Positions 30,201 through 42,398 of a DNA stretch of 64,000 bases are shown one piece after another. Source of the stretch: Odiellus spinosus (taxonomy: Eukaryota > Arthropoda > Arachnida > Opiliones > Phalangiidae). The notes below the pieces were generated by a model. That model saw only the letters and a program-made list of their open reading frames with translations. It was not told where the DNA came from and searched no databases. The stretch spans positions 28,439,935 to 28,503,934 of the forward strand of contig OY987227.1 in assembly GCA_963920705.1 (NCBI GenBank). The letters run 5' to 3'. The translations under genes were made by a program, and so were the position numbers. The first letter of the stretch is position 1; each line of letters begins with the position of its first letter.

Positions 30201-33200
30201 ACCCTAAATTTTAAGAAAACAGTATCGATTACTAGTACAATATTACAAATATACCCATCCATTGTTGGCTACATTTGTAACCTTTTAAGAGTATTTGCCA
30301 GCCTTAAAGTAAACAAGAAACCTGATACGCGTCAAGCTCGTGAATTAAATCACAAGAAATTTAAAATAATTACAAGGTTTGTTTTAATACACGAGTAACA
30401 TTGGCCCCGTTTGAATTTTCCAATTTCGGCCATTTTAGAACACATTAGGCGTTTTTTCTTCATTGAGTAAGTCATACGTAAAAACAGCCTTTGGAAAATT
30501 TTCAAATTCTTGTGATTAAATTTGCGAATTTGACGCGAGATTGATTTGACGAGGTCCAAATAGAGTCAGGTTGCTTGTATACTATAAGAGTATTGTTTAT
30601 TGATGTCAGGATTTGATTTAATTTTTCACAAATTAAGAATTAGTGCGTACAAAATGTAAACTATCTCGAGGTACGTGTATTAGAAATATATTGTAGCACT
30701 CACCGTTTCAGCGAGGACAGTCTTGTAATGGTTAATTTGCGCTTGTAGAGAACTATTTTCGGCTTTAAGGTGAATTAATTTTGGATCAACACCGCCAGTT
30801 TCACCATTAATAACTTTTTCAGTCACATCACTGGGGGTTTCGGGAGGGGAAAGAGGAAGCGTAGGACCAGCCGAGCTTATCTTTCTACTGACTTCATTCA
30901 CAAAGTTCTCCATCCATATTGAGTGATCCTGATTTAGACAAAAAAAAACAATTAAAAATTGTAATTTTCTATCAAATTCTCTTCTTTGATCAGTTATCAC
31001 CATCTTATTATCAATTTTAGCGTCAGGTAGAAGCCTTTGGAGAATTTCTCGATCTTTCAGTCGCTCATTTTTAACCGTTTGATAGAGATTATCTTTAACT
31101 TTTTGCGCTTCTTTTATTTTTCCCTGAGCATCTTCCAGTCTCCTTTCTAAGTCTTGAAGAGCTTGAGTTTTAGATAACGCGGCTGTTTTTGCTTTTTCAG
31201 CCTCGTTTAACGCCTCCATGGCTTTCCAGTTTTTCTCCCTTAACTCGTTGTTTTTCTTCTTTTGTTCGTCCAAATCCGCTTGAAGGGATTCGATGTTGGA
31301 CAACTTTTGACTCAATTCTTCCCCAATTTTACTAAGCTCTCTATCTTTTTCTTCTAAAACGCGGCTTAAATCGGGTAGTTGTTTTTCCGAAGCTTGAAGT
31401 TCGCCGTTTTGTTGGCTAGAAATTATAGTTTCTTCAACCGCCGCGGTTCTGGCGGTAATCTGAGCTAACTCCGCGTTCAATCGCTCATTTTCATCCCTGA
31501 GAGCGGCCGAGATCTTGTTGGCTTCAGCTTGTTGCGCCGCGACTGACATAGCTTGGGATTGAGCGTGTTCTAGCCTCAATCTGACTTCGTGCGAGGCGGC
31601 TTTTTCGTTGTCAAGAGCTTTCTTCAACATAGATATTTCGTCTTCCAATTGTCTAGAGGCGGCTTCCGCTTGCTCCAATCGAGAAACCAAATTGAGCCTG
31701 TCAGATTCGGCGGCGCTAGCGACGGCTTTGGCGTGTTGGAGTTCCGTGTTAACGGCGTTCAGATGATTCTCCGCGTCAGCAACTTTTTGGCTCATTTCAC
31801 CCATAGTTTGGGCAAATTTGTATTCGTCTTCTTGTTTGCCCGTTTGAAGTTGCTTCAAATGGTTTTCGTAAGTTTCAATTTTCTGCTGGTGAGTGACTTG
31901 GGCAGCTTCGTAATGTTCGCAAGCGCTCTGCAATTGTTTCGTCTGAAGTTGGAGTTGTTTTTCGGAGTTGCTTTGACTTTGACGTCTGAAATAAATTGGA
32001 GAGTTAATCAAAGTTCTATTTAAAGAACAAGTTTGGGTACTGAATTGAGCAGAAAATGAAGAAAAAAAATCCTTTTTGAGTATTTTGTAAGAAATCAAGT
32101 TATTTAAGACTTGGTAGACATTTTAAAAATTACTATAAGCCTTGGTAGACATTTTTAAAATTACTATAAGCCTTGGTAGACATTTTTAAAATTACTATAA
32201 GCCTTGGTAGAGATTTTTAAAATTACTATAAGCCTTGGTAGACATTTTCAAAATTCTTGTAGTAGATCTAGTAGCAAACAAAACAAGATTTAAACTTACT
32301 CAGCTTCCAGTCTAGAGAGTTTCTGTTGTAGTTTTCCATTTTCTTCCGAAAGGTGTTGAAGAGCAACCGATTGTTCGTCGTTAACTTTAGCTTGAAGCTG
32401 TTGATATTTATTTTGCAACGCTCCGGTTTCGGCTAAATGCTGCTCGTGAGCGTGTTGAAGGCGAGCGTGCAATGCCTGAGTCTCTTGAATCTGCTGAGCC
32501 AATTTCTCCTTTAAGACGCGTTCCGATGCGGAGCTTCTAGTCTTTTCTTGTCCGAGTTCCAAACGTACTTCCCTCAGTTTGGCATTGACAGCCTGATATT
32601 GGCGTTGTTCATTTTCCAGAGCTTGTTCCCTTTCTTGTAATTGCTTTTTCAACGCGGCCACTGGATCATTCTTCTTGGTCCACTCGGTTGATCCCTCGTG
32701 TTGTTGCTTATTGAGCAATACTTCAATCATGAGATGAATTTCATCATCTTGAAGCTGGGAAGATTTGACCATTTGAAGCAATTTCTTTCCTGAAATTTCA
32801 TTTTCGTTGTTCGCGCTCGGAGCTGTTGAGCAAATAATTAGAGAAATACTGTACAACGATGAAAGCTTAAACAAATACTCACCATTATCATCAGATTTTC
32901 CTTTCTTGTTTTTCTTATTGGGAGACGAGTTAACAACGGGTTCATCTTTAACGACTTTCGGAGCAGCGGGTTGAGGAGTCGATCGGATAGGCGAGTTTTC
33001 GCGTTCTTTTTTCTCTTCCTTTTTTTTCGCGTCAACAACTTTAGGGGTAGCTTCCGCCATCGGAGGGCTACTTCCAACTAAAGGAACGTTCTTCTTGGCG
33101 GATATAAAATCCATAGAATGACGTCTCTCAACCTCATCCTTCGGTACAAAGGCGGGAACTGGCAAATCATCACTGGCTAAATCTTCAGCGTCGTCTTCCT

Positions 33201-33802
33201 CTGGGGAAACGGGTGAAGATTTAGCATTGGTATTCACTGGGATCGTCTCTTGCTTGTTGATTAAAATTGATTTGGGAGCTAAAGGAGCCTTAGCCTTTTT
33301 CTTGCTAGTCTTAACTACAACAAAAAAAATGATAAAATTTGGTTAAAAAAAAATAACATTTTGAAGAGTAGAAATATTTCAATAAACCTGGTTTAGCCGG
33401 GTTCACTTCAATGGGAGCAACTTCGAGAGGTATTATTTCAGCCTCTGGTTTAAAATCAACTCTATCTCCATGATGATCAATGGGTTTTTCAGTTTTAGGA
33501 GTGGCGGGTTCGTTGGTTCCTTTATTTCCTTCAGAATCTTCGGAGTGAGAATTTTTTCCGGAGTTTGTTTCCTTGTTACTTTTTTTATTGGCGTTGGCAC
33601 CGGCTTTTTTGTATTTCTTCTCTTTCTTCGGTTTGTCGCTCTTCCCACTGCCACTTAAGAGAGCGTCTTGATTGCGTTTTCTTTGCTCCTCAATGGCTTC
33701 CTCATAGGTCTTTTCTTTCATTCCAAAGACTGATATGAGGTAAACCACCACGGCGGATAGGACGCACAGGCCCACCGAGACCAGCGCTACCTGCAGATCC
33801 AT
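27258..33802 (-). CDS. RRBP1: Kinectin/p180-like ER membrane coiled-coil protein
   Basis: Thirteen minus-strand exons: 33388-33802, 32883-33314, 32300-32822, 31001-31985, 30704-30928, 30093-30185, 29852-29911, 29759-29770 (12 nt), 29595-29678, 28415-28516, 28147-28338, 28021-28095 and 27258-27392. They give about 1110 residues. An N-terminal membrane anchor (MDLQVALVSVGLCVLSAVVV) is followed by FGMKEKTYEEA, matching the p180/kinectin start, then a Lys-rich region, and coiled coil from about residue 340 with NNELREKNWKAMEAL. Vertebrate p180-style decapeptide repeats are absent. The C-terminal Ser/Thr-rich exon ending KHKKR is the least certain. Role in the family: ER shape and ribosome or kinesin binding. 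ATG 33802 was chosen because it places the anchor at the N-terminus. RRBP1 and KTN1 share ancestry, so the symbol is approximate. Confidence 0.88.
27447..27749. mobile_element. TTAA-type MITE family 2, diverged copy in an RRBP1 intron
   Basis: The left end TCAAAGGGAGAATGCGAG with CTGACGAATCATTTT pairs with the right end AAATCATTCGTCAG and ATTCTCGCTTC. Internal GGATTAGGCCTATTTTAAAC matches the 46196 element. TTAA at the ends has decayed. Confidence 0.65.
30300..30590. mobile_element. Diverged inverted-repeat element in an RRBP1 intron
   Basis: GATACGCGTCAAGCTCGTG at the left and CGAATTTGACGCGAGATTGA with GTCAGGTTGC at the right resemble the element at 50525-50850 in inverted-repeat content. 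Age or divergence is high and the ends are approximate. Confidence 0.45.
32105..32258. repeat. 31-bp tandem repeat, about five copies, in an RRBP1 intron
   Basis: ATAAGCCTTGGTAGACA with TTTTTAAAATTAC recurs about five times with single-base variants (AGAGATT in one, ATTTTCAAAATT in the last). It lies between exons 3 and 4 of RRBP1. Confidence 0.9.
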
Positions 33803-33844
33803 CTTCGCAAACTCCTCGCTCAGAGACTTAAGTAGGGACGACAC

Positions 33845-35746
33845 AGTGGCGATGATGAAAGGTTAGACGAATACGCGACAATTAACTAAAGGGAGAAAAG
33901 GAGTAAAGCTAAAATCAAAAAGAAGACGCGTGGCTGGTGTCTGACTAGGCCTTTTTAATAAGATAACTTTTAGACTCGCGTAGCAGTTTTCACTGAATCT
34001 ATAAGTTCAGAATAATCAGAACACGAGACTGGCTACTAATTTTACAAGCTTATCTCAAAAAAAGATTGTAACTGGAGGATTTTTAAGTATCAATGCCCGC
34101 TTAACTAGCCCATTGCGAAAACTATCATTATTCAAGTTTAAAATGAATGCTGAATGATAAGATAAACCGTTCTACCAAGATAAACACCGTGAGAGCGTAG
34201 GCAGACCTTCTGAAAAATACGTTAGCTAGTAACTGAAAGGCGTAAGATGGGGTACAGGCTATGATAATGAGAGTTAGTACATTTCAACCTTAACTCATAC
34301 TGGAGAAGGTTAAATACAGAGCAAAACAATTACGATACCAGAACTCAAGTTTATTTGACACTATTGCCATTATTCAGCATCCAAACGCTGAATAGGCAGA
34401 GATCAAATAATCACTTCACATTTTGATTAGGAAGTATTCAATTTAAATATTAACATAAACACGGTTAAGGACTAAAAGCAAAACTAGAAATTATTAAAAG
34501 TAATCCATGAAAAATTCAACCTACGTACTTACAAATAAACGAGAGGCCTACGAAAGCAAAATCTCCTGCGTCATTGCATTTTTGGACAGCTAAAAATGAA
34601 AAGAGGGGCCCCTCTATCTCTACTATACTAAATAGTATATCTCCTAATCTCTGGAATCTGTCTGGACTTTTAATTCTTAAGCCTTGGTCAAAGTAGCGAA
34701 TGTTACCCTACTTTACGATAAGGCGCGGCTCTTCAAATAAATAAGCCAATAAAAAATTAATTACGAAACTAAATCAACTTACTGATTTCACTAAATTCAC
34801 TTAGGGAATTCAGTTCGGAGATTAATTGTCGAAAACCGGCTCCACATTAAAAACTGAAGCGGGTATTACCGGAGGCACGTCACCAACCAACTTTAGCGTG
34901 TTTCGCAGGAAAGATTACAAAGGGGGAAAAAAAACGTGTCATTCGCTATTGGATCCGAGGTCAGCCCGCCTTTATTAGGGCTACAAGGAAAATGTGTCAT
35001 ATCCCTGTTATAATTCGAATAAAAACTCCGAAATACTTGTATAACAGGTGTGATTAACGAGTATTTGCTCCAATTCGGTTATAGTGCCTAGGTTAAAACT
35101 TTATTTTTAATCGGAAATACGTTATTTGTCTACTTTTACTGTATTTCAAAATTACGTGTCATGGTTGAGAATGTAAAAAGGATTTATTCATTAAAGCCGA
35201 GAATCTCTTCGAATCTTAGAGCATTGACTTTGTGACGTCATAGTATATCGGCGGAAGCCAAAGCCGCGCCTTTTCAAAATTGATTTTTCCAATTTTTTTA
35301 AAACTCTTAGAGAGACATCTAAGCCAAAAGTTCTTAATTCACGGTACATTTATATTAATTATATAATTATATATATAATATCGACTTGTTCGTATTTTAA
35401 AACGACAAAGCTTTTGAAACAATATGTTGAAATTAAAATTAATTGATCCGAAAATGGATGAATTGACTATCTGGTAGTTTCTTTATATTTTCTTACGCGA
35501 ATTTTGTTTTGGTCAAGGGTTTAGTATTCTAAAGATCTAGATTTTTCGTCACAGTATCAGATTTTCTATTGTTAGTGATTTTAAGTTAAAATCCTTAAAA
35601 ATTAAACTACCCCGCCGTTTCGCTCTAGTTATGAAGAAAAAGTTTGCAAATGAGGGAGAGAAAGCATTTAGCTATATACTAGAAGCGCGTCATATCCTCC
35701 CACAAACGCCCTCCATCCCCTCTTCGTGGCTAAATACTTAATCACG
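33845..35746. other. Upstream region of RRBP1, no gene seen
   Basis: This presumably includes the RRBP1 promoter and 5'UTR. A TGACGTCA palindrome occurs near 35232. No coding exon or clear mobile element was recognised. Confidence 0.5.
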
Positions 35747-35908
35747 TTAAAGGCCCTATCTGCTCTGAAACTTGCCCCTTTAATATGCTCTTCACTTACG
35801 CACGCAGCCTGGCTTTGACTGTACAATTTCTTTTGTACAACATCGTCTGCTAAGCTAGAAAAGAAGGCGACTTTAAAGTGGATTGAAAATCGCAGATAGT
35901 CCCTTTAA
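35747..35908 (+). mobile_element. TTAA-type MITE family 1 copy
   Basis: It starts TTAAAGGCCCTATCTGC and ends GCAGATAGTCCCTTTAA, 162 bp, and is very similar to the 5694 copy along its length. Confidence 0.85.
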
Positions 35909-37242
35909 ATTCCAAAATCGAAGCCCCATTGTACAAGGAATAGCGATCATTTATAAAGGTCGTATTGCCGAAGTTAGACGTCGCTGCGGACCTCTCTGCC
36001 CGTATGAAGGCGAAATACGCCAGTCAGTGCAGCAGCGTGTCTAAAAGGTTCCGATAGGGTAATTTGGAGAAAGGGCGCTACTACTGTAAGCCAAACTCAA
36101 TTAAATTCCGGGGTCCCCTTTCTCCTCGCGAGTCCCCAGAATTTAAAAGTCTTCTACTGGGGAATGGGGATGAGGATACGATACGAGGTTAAAGGGGAGG
36201 CCACGTGGGAGACTGCCAGAATAACTTCTCCCTTGTTTCCACCCTCGGACGGTCCCCGCGATCCTAATTCGTGTCTCTGGTCCATCTCGGCGTTAAAACA
36301 TTTGAGTCAGCTCCGACACCCTCGTTTTCTAATATAAAGCGAGGACCACTGACTCACGGAAACCCGGAAAAAGAGGAATCTAGGGGACGCAAAGATAGAA
36401 AACCACTGATTCACGGCGCGTGTCAGATCGCCATCCTTGCGGCTTCCAAACGTCCCCGAGTAATGGAGGAACCCAAGCGTTTCTCCAGAGCTGCACAACA
36501 GTACAATCTATTCCACATCCCTGCCGCGACCATCTGAAGCTTTCTAGCTCATCAGATTTCTCTTCGACTTTTTTGTTTCTTTTTTTTGGTGTATAGACGA
36601 GGGTGACCGGGGAAAAGTGGGGCGCGGGAATAACAAGCTTTTACTTACTGGCTTCTGGTTTTCCTTTAATCCAGGATACGGTGAAACTTTCAGCGCGCTT
36701 CCAAGCTTTTTGGTTTTCGTAAAGTTGTCTAACTAATAAACTACACTCTCTTATTCGGTTCCAAGCCAGTGATAACTATTTGAATTCGTTGACGCGTGGT
36801 TGTTGTTGAAATCCCTAGGCGGAATATAGAAACGATATTAAAAAAAGTACAAAGACCTCATATTTCCTCGTTGTTTAGGACTGAATTTTGATATTGACAA
36901 AGGGAAGTGGGTACCAGAGTACGCCGTTTGTGTTTTAAATTAATTTATCGTGTTTGTGACGGTGAAGCGTTAAATTTTTAGGGAAAAACTATTTTTTAAA
37001 TATATATAAATTCAATGACGTAACGTCAAGGAATGTGACACTTTATAAAAATAAGTTAAGCTTCAGAAATGACATAAACCGCCTTTCGAGAGTAAGGTTG
37101 GAGGGACATTAATGACACGCAGAAAAAGATTTGCATCTTCCCCGGTGTTATGGTGGATTCGAAATTAAAGGCAGAGGAATGAAACATTGAAGAATAACTA
37201 CGGGAGACTGAAGTTAGAGAACAACAATGTTGAATAATGCGG
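35909..37242. other. Gene-free stretch before the inverted transposon
   Basis: A relatively GC-rich patch (about 36000-36540) with a short open frame on each strand but no recognisable domain, then AT-rich sequence. Nothing else could be supported. Confidence 0.4.
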
Positions 37243-37883
37243 ACAAAGAACAACAGCAACTCCCCATAAGAGTCTGGGTCCACGTAATGTTAAAAATTTT
37301 CGTCTCTTTTATGATAAATTCGTATTATATTATTAAAATAGGGTAGTTGGGGGATAATTTAAAGCTAAAATTCGAGCTCACAACTGTAAATTTTGGGAAT
37401 TACAACGAATGGAAGGTTTCTTCCATAATGTAAAGAATAGGAAGAATCTATGACTTCCGTGCCGGATATGAAAGCCTTCCCCCACACGAAAATCTTGAAC
37501 GGTTATTATTTTAGATTCATAATTATGTTAGGAAAATATTAGGAAAGAATTATTTTGTAACTGCCACGGGTATAGTGCTGGCGGCAAAATGAAATTCGTA
37601 TATTTTTGGTCTACTATGCCTCGAAATCCTCGAAAACGCCTGTAGAAGTGTTCCACTTGTCAAGCATTCATGCAGTAGGCTTTTGCTAGCTTTACAGGGG
37701 CCGTGCAAAGACTATATAGCTTACTTGAATAGTCTTTGTGTATAAGAAACTCGAAAAATAAATAGAGAAATCATACCAATTAGAAGATACTGGAGTAGTA
37801 TCTTTAATTTTTATTTCATATTAAACAAAACACACTTGTATAAAACGGACAAATTATTCATTTAACGCTAAGGTTTTCTACGT

Positions 37884-39377
37884 TTAACGTATGTCTGGTA
37901 GTTCAAGCTCAGTGGCATCTTCACACACTACACGCAATTTTGACTGGTACCAACTGCCTCGATCTTCATGGCGACGATAACCAAGATATCAGATTACGCT
38001 GCTAACGTGAACACAAGTACCTATCGTCAAACTACCACCTTTGCAATTGCAATACCAGCCTTTAATGGCATTTGCACCTGTCCCGTTCGGTACATAACGA
38101 ATTAGAGCTTGGTGAACAGCTGAGGTGGAAAATTGACCAGGCACGCGTATACGAATTAAGTCATGTTCAACTTTGGACACTTCGACGCTGAAAGAGCCGG
38201 ATTTCTCTATAGTCAACGCCACATAAGATTCAGCGCGTTTCGTTTTAAAGTCGCTCATTACCACCTCACGTACATCACTTTCACGAAGTACAGGGAAGTC
38301 TTGAAATTCACTATCCTCAATTCGTTGCCATTTAGACGGTTTGCGAAGCAGATTATCGCGCTCAACTACTTCCTTAAGAGGATTTTCTTTCGTAGAGACT
38401 GCCAGCATTTTTTCGACGGAGTCTTCCCAGGAACCTTTAAGATGTAACTCCGGGTGGTAGGCGTTCAACAGCGCAGCAGCAATTTGAAGAAGTTCCGGAA
38501 CTAATGGTAACATATGCACAGGTATACGGTTTTGAAAAAAACGATACACCGTCTGCAAATGCCCATTCCTAACTTCAACCGGCCACCTGAGGTACGTTAC
38601 TTGTCGGGAACGATTAACTTCTTGCGTGTTTACTTGCTTCTCGCCTTTAGACAAGAACGAAGGCATTTGTAAATCCACACCCAGTTCAGTCAGTACGCTG
38701 TTGGAGTCTCGAAAACCGCGGTCTACCAGTACAACGTCACCAACTTGAAAGAAAGACTGGAGTTCTTCTCTCTTTTTGATAGAATGGTTTAAAATGCGCG
38801 CGTCGTTATTGCGGCCATTAGCAAAGTAGGGTCTGATTATATCTATTATGTAACCCGTAGTTGTTACCATTAACATTGGCTTGAGGATATGCTGGCCTTT
38901 GTGCACACAGAAGGATTTGTGAAGAACGGTATAGTCCTTGGATCTTCCAACCTTGATATAGGTGCCATCTACAATGGTAATAAGACAATTAGGCTTGTTG
39001 TTAGCAAAGAGTTTTACTGCTGCTCCAGATTGATGGTTTGTTATCAGATTGTCACGTGATAAGTGTTGCAGGCCAAAATGATGTGGCACGAAATGCTCCG
39101 ATAAAGCCATAATAACCGCTTTTACCGTGTTTGATACCGATCTTTCAGTTAAATGAAATAAAGTTGATAACACCTTATTGGAGATACCCAATCGTAATTT
39201 CACCAATAATACTGCTAGAGCTGTCTTCGACGAACAGCATCTGATGGTACGAATAATGTCCTCAATAGTCGAATGCAACTCTAGGAACTCGTGCAGGGAC
39301 AATGAAGTTAATACTTTACAGTCTTCATCACTTTGTATGAAGTTGTCAAAGCTCGGCGTCCGTAGGTCGTTAACACA
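37884..39377 (-). pseudogene. DDE_Tnp_4-type transposase with C-terminal SWIM zinc finger, 5'-truncated
   Basis: The frame from 39377 down to a TGA at 37989 encodes a HTH_Tnp_4-like region (LSLHEFLELHSTIEDIIR to VSNTVKAVI), then a DDE nuclease core: Asp in IVDGTYIKVGR, Asp in VVLVDRGFRD and Glu in RWPVEVRNGHLQ. A C-terminal part follows with a SWIM-like C-x-C...C-x-H motif (WYCNCKGG, TCVHVSSVI). After the TGA the frame stays open for 34 codons (YLGYRRHEDRG...) to TAA at 37884, so the TGA probably replaced a Trp codon. No ATG lies at the 5' end; the gene is cut by the duplication junction, and the missing N-terminal part may have held a THAP domain as in relatives. DDE_4 plus SWIM fusions are common in invertebrate DNA transposons. 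Confidence 0.8.
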
Positions 39378-39950
39378 CACCCGGAGTTACATCTTAAAGG
39401 TTCCTGGGAAGACTCCGTCGAAAAAATGCTGGCAGTCTCTACGAAAGAAAATCCTCTTAAGGAAGTAGTCGAGCGCGATAATCTGCTTCGCAAACCGTCT
39501 AAATGGCAACGAATTGAGGATAGTGAATTTCAAGACTTCCCTGTACTTCGTGAAAGTGATGTACGTGAGGTGGTAATGAGCGACTTTAAAACGAAACGCG
39601 CTGAATCTTATGTGGCGTTGACTATAGAGAAATCCGGCTCTTTCAGCGTCGAAGTGTCCAAAGTTGAACATGACTTAATTCGTATACGCGTGCCTGGTCA
39701 ATTTTCCACCTCAGCTGTTCACCAAGCTCTAATTCGTTATGTACCGAACGGGACAGGTGCAAATGCCATTAAAGGCTGGCATTGCAATTGCAAAGGTGGT
39801 AGTTTGACGATAGGTACTTGTGTTCACGTTAGCAGCGTAATCTGATATCTTGGTTATCGTCGCCATGAAGATCGAGGCAGTTGGTACCAGTCAAAATTGC
39901 GTGTAGTGTGTGAAGATGCCACTGAGCTTGAACTACCAGACATACGTTAA
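39378..39950 (+). pseudogene. Inverted second copy of the transposase 3' half
   Basis: It encodes the same C-terminal region on the plus strand (from SVEKMLAVSTKENPL onward), including the SWIM-like CNCKGG and CVHV residues, with differences such as GWHCNC against GWYCNC in the other arm. It carries the same in-frame TGA at the equivalent position, so that change predates the duplication or was copied by conversion. Confidence 0.85.
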
Positions 39951-40677
39951 ACGTAGAAAACCTTAGCGTTAAATGAATAATTTGTCCGTTTTATACAAGT
40001 GTGTTTTGTTTAATATGAAATAAAAATTAAAGATACTACTCCAGTATCTTCTAATTGGTATGATTTCTCTATTTATTTTTCGAGTTTCTTATACACAAAG
40101 ACTATTCAAGTAAGCTATATAGTCTTTGCACGGCCCCTGTAAAGCTAGCAAAAGCCTACTGCATGAATGCTTGACAAGTGGAACACTTCTACAGGCGTTT
40201 TCGAGGATTTCGAGGCATAGTAGACCAAAAATATACGAATTTCATTTTGCCGCCAGCACTATACCCGTGGCAGTTACAAAATAATTCTTTCCTAATATTT
40301 TCCTAACATAATTATGAATCTAAAATAATAACCGTTCAAGATTTTCGTGTGGGGGAAGGCTTTCATATCCGGCACGGAAGTCATAGATTCTTCCTATTCT
40401 TTACATTATGGAAGAAACCTTCCATTCGTTGTAATTCCCAAAATTTACAGTTGTGAGCTCGAATTTTAGCTTTAAATTATCCCCCAACTACCCTATTTTA
40501 ATAATATAATACGAATTTATCATAAAAGAGACGAAAATTTTTAACATTACGTGGACCCAGACTCTTATGGGGAGTTGCTGTTGTTCTTTGTTTCTAAGAT
40601 TACTCGGAAGGGTTCAATGTGTTCCTATTATTTCAACCTTTTTCAAGATTTCTTTCCTATTCGCGGGTTTTCTACAG

Positions 40678-40969
40678 CAAGAAGGATCAGATAAGGAGAG
40701 GAAAAGTGGGGCTGCGTTGAGTTAGAGAGAGAAGAGCCAACCTCCCACTCGGGTGGAAAGGGGGGATAGGAAATTTTCGAGGTAAACTGTTGTCACGTGG
40801 TCGCTAGCTAGCGCGTCTCATAAAGGATTCGTTTTACCCACGTGACAACAATTTACCACGAAGCATCTCTACCCCCGTCTGTCCCCCGTTCTCCCAGAGT
40901 GGGAGTTTAGGCCGACGCAGTAGGAGCCGCGCCGTTCCCACTTTTCCTCTCCTTATCTGATCCTTCTTG
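40678..40969. mobile_element. 292-bp MITE with 7-bp target duplication
   Basis: The terminal inverted repeat starts CAAGAAGGATCAGATAAGG, with AGAGGAAAAGTGGG following, and is matched exactly at the right end. TCTACAG flanks both sides (40671-40677 and 40970-40976). An inner inverted pair (TTGTCACGTGG with CCACGTGACAA) surrounds GCTAGCTAGC. The 30-bp insert at 2106 has nearly the same ends and the same duplication length. The superfamily is not clear: P elements (7-8 bp), Dada (6-7 bp) and hAT (8 bp) are candidates. Confidence 0.85.
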
Positions 40970-41497
40970 TCTACAGTTAATCCTCGCAAGTATATTTCGT
41001 CCATGGTAAAAAGTATAGCTACTATATTTTAGAAAATTACGTCATGTAACTCGGAGGAACTACATAATCCCTTAGTACGAAACAGCTTCAAACTTTCCTT
41101 GGTCCAAATATCTACTGGACCATTTATCGCGCTTCACTCGCGTTCTTCGTATTACCTGAGATAAGGCCCTTAAAAATAGAAGGGTCTGCTAGCTTTTCGT
41201 AATAATATTAGGTTAATTTGACTGTCGGGATAGTGTGGAGCTATGAGTCTCTACGGGCACGTAACGGGGAAGAAATCCATATTCGTTTGCGAGGGAGAGC
41301 CGTCCCCGCTATATAGCAGCTAGCGCGGTCCCATTTCGCCGCGCGTGGTTCTCCCTGTCCAATACTAAACACTGTATAGGGCTCTTTTCATACTTACGGA
41401 GAATCGTATCAATCTTTCTTGTCACCCGTTGAGTCACCTTTCTTGACTCACCGAATCTATACGCCCTAAACAAAACCTACTGAGACGGGAATCGAAA

Positions 41498-41533
<36 letters not shown>

Positions 41534-42370
41534 CACAACCTCTATCCGAAAAAAAAATCAAAATTGCTTGTAAATAGCTCTATACTAAAATTCCTACCAC
41601 CTTCAAAAATGCCAAAACCCTCCGGCAAAAACATATTACCAAACATATGCCGCAATTTTCGCGTATAATATGTTTGAGTGTGGTAAGCTGGCAGCCCAGC
41701 TTGTAGTCCCGAAGACTAATTAATAATCAAAGCAAGGATGGTCGAGGAGGACGCCAAGCTCTAGCCAGAAGTACATGTTTAGTAGAAGTAGGTAAGCCCC
41801 CTTTAACTAGTGGGGTCAAATCTTCACTAAACGGGGCTCATTACGTCATAAAACCAGACGTTGCGCGTTAGCAGACGATTTTTGGTTTCGGTTCTCCGAT
41901 GTTTTTTCCAGTTTCTGACGTACAGGAACGTCTGGTTAACGGATTCCCTTAACATTACGACTCCTTTCTCAATCGTCCTTGCTCTGGTCTTTTGACCAAT
42001 TTCTTATTTCAGCTATTATTTCCAAATTAGTGGTGATTAGGCTTAACGTCACCGTCCTATAGATTCAGTTGTAGGTGGCCATGACTGAAAAAATATGGAT
42101 GACATCGCGTCGCTTAAAATCATTGAAATTATTAAATTTAAGATTATACAGCAAGAACCAAAATGGAAAATAGATGACCAGTGTAAAACCCTGCATAAAA
42201 TGACTACATAAATCCCAGTTAGGCTTAGAAGAACGTCAGTCTCTAGCTGATCACTTTAGTTTCAAACCCCGTATTTTTTGGCCTTCCAAAACGCAATTTT
42301 GATCATTAGTAAGACGATATCCCTAAAGGAATCGGCGTCAAAAAGGTTTTATATTACTTTTCACCGCTCA

Positions 42371-42398
42371 GTGTCTCTCTCTCTCTCTCTCTCTCTCT
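42371..42398. repeat. (TC)n microsatellite
   Basis: About 14 uninterrupted TC units followed by ACTCTCTC. Confidence 0.9.

Larger units (their letters stand above)
37243..40591. mobile_element. Giant inverted duplication of a Harbinger/ISL2EU-type transposon
   Basis: Arms 37243-38456 and 39378-40591 are reverse complements (paired positions sum to 77834), 1214 bp each, with very few mismatches. The spacer 38457-39377 is unique. The left arm plus spacer hold a transposase gene on the minus strand that is cut off at the arm junction. The right arm repeats the 3' half of the same gene and its downstream region in the opposite direction. The near identity of the arms points to a recent duplication or ongoing gene conversion. 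Confidence 0.85.

Noticed and set aside
31589-32023. 144-residue plus-strand ORF
   Set aside because: Antisense shadow of the RRBP1 coiled-coil exon, whose biased codons keep the opposite strand open.
36271-36537. 88-residue ORF in a GC-richer patch
   Set aside because: An overlapping frame is open on the other strand too; no domain, no splice signals, no clear start context.
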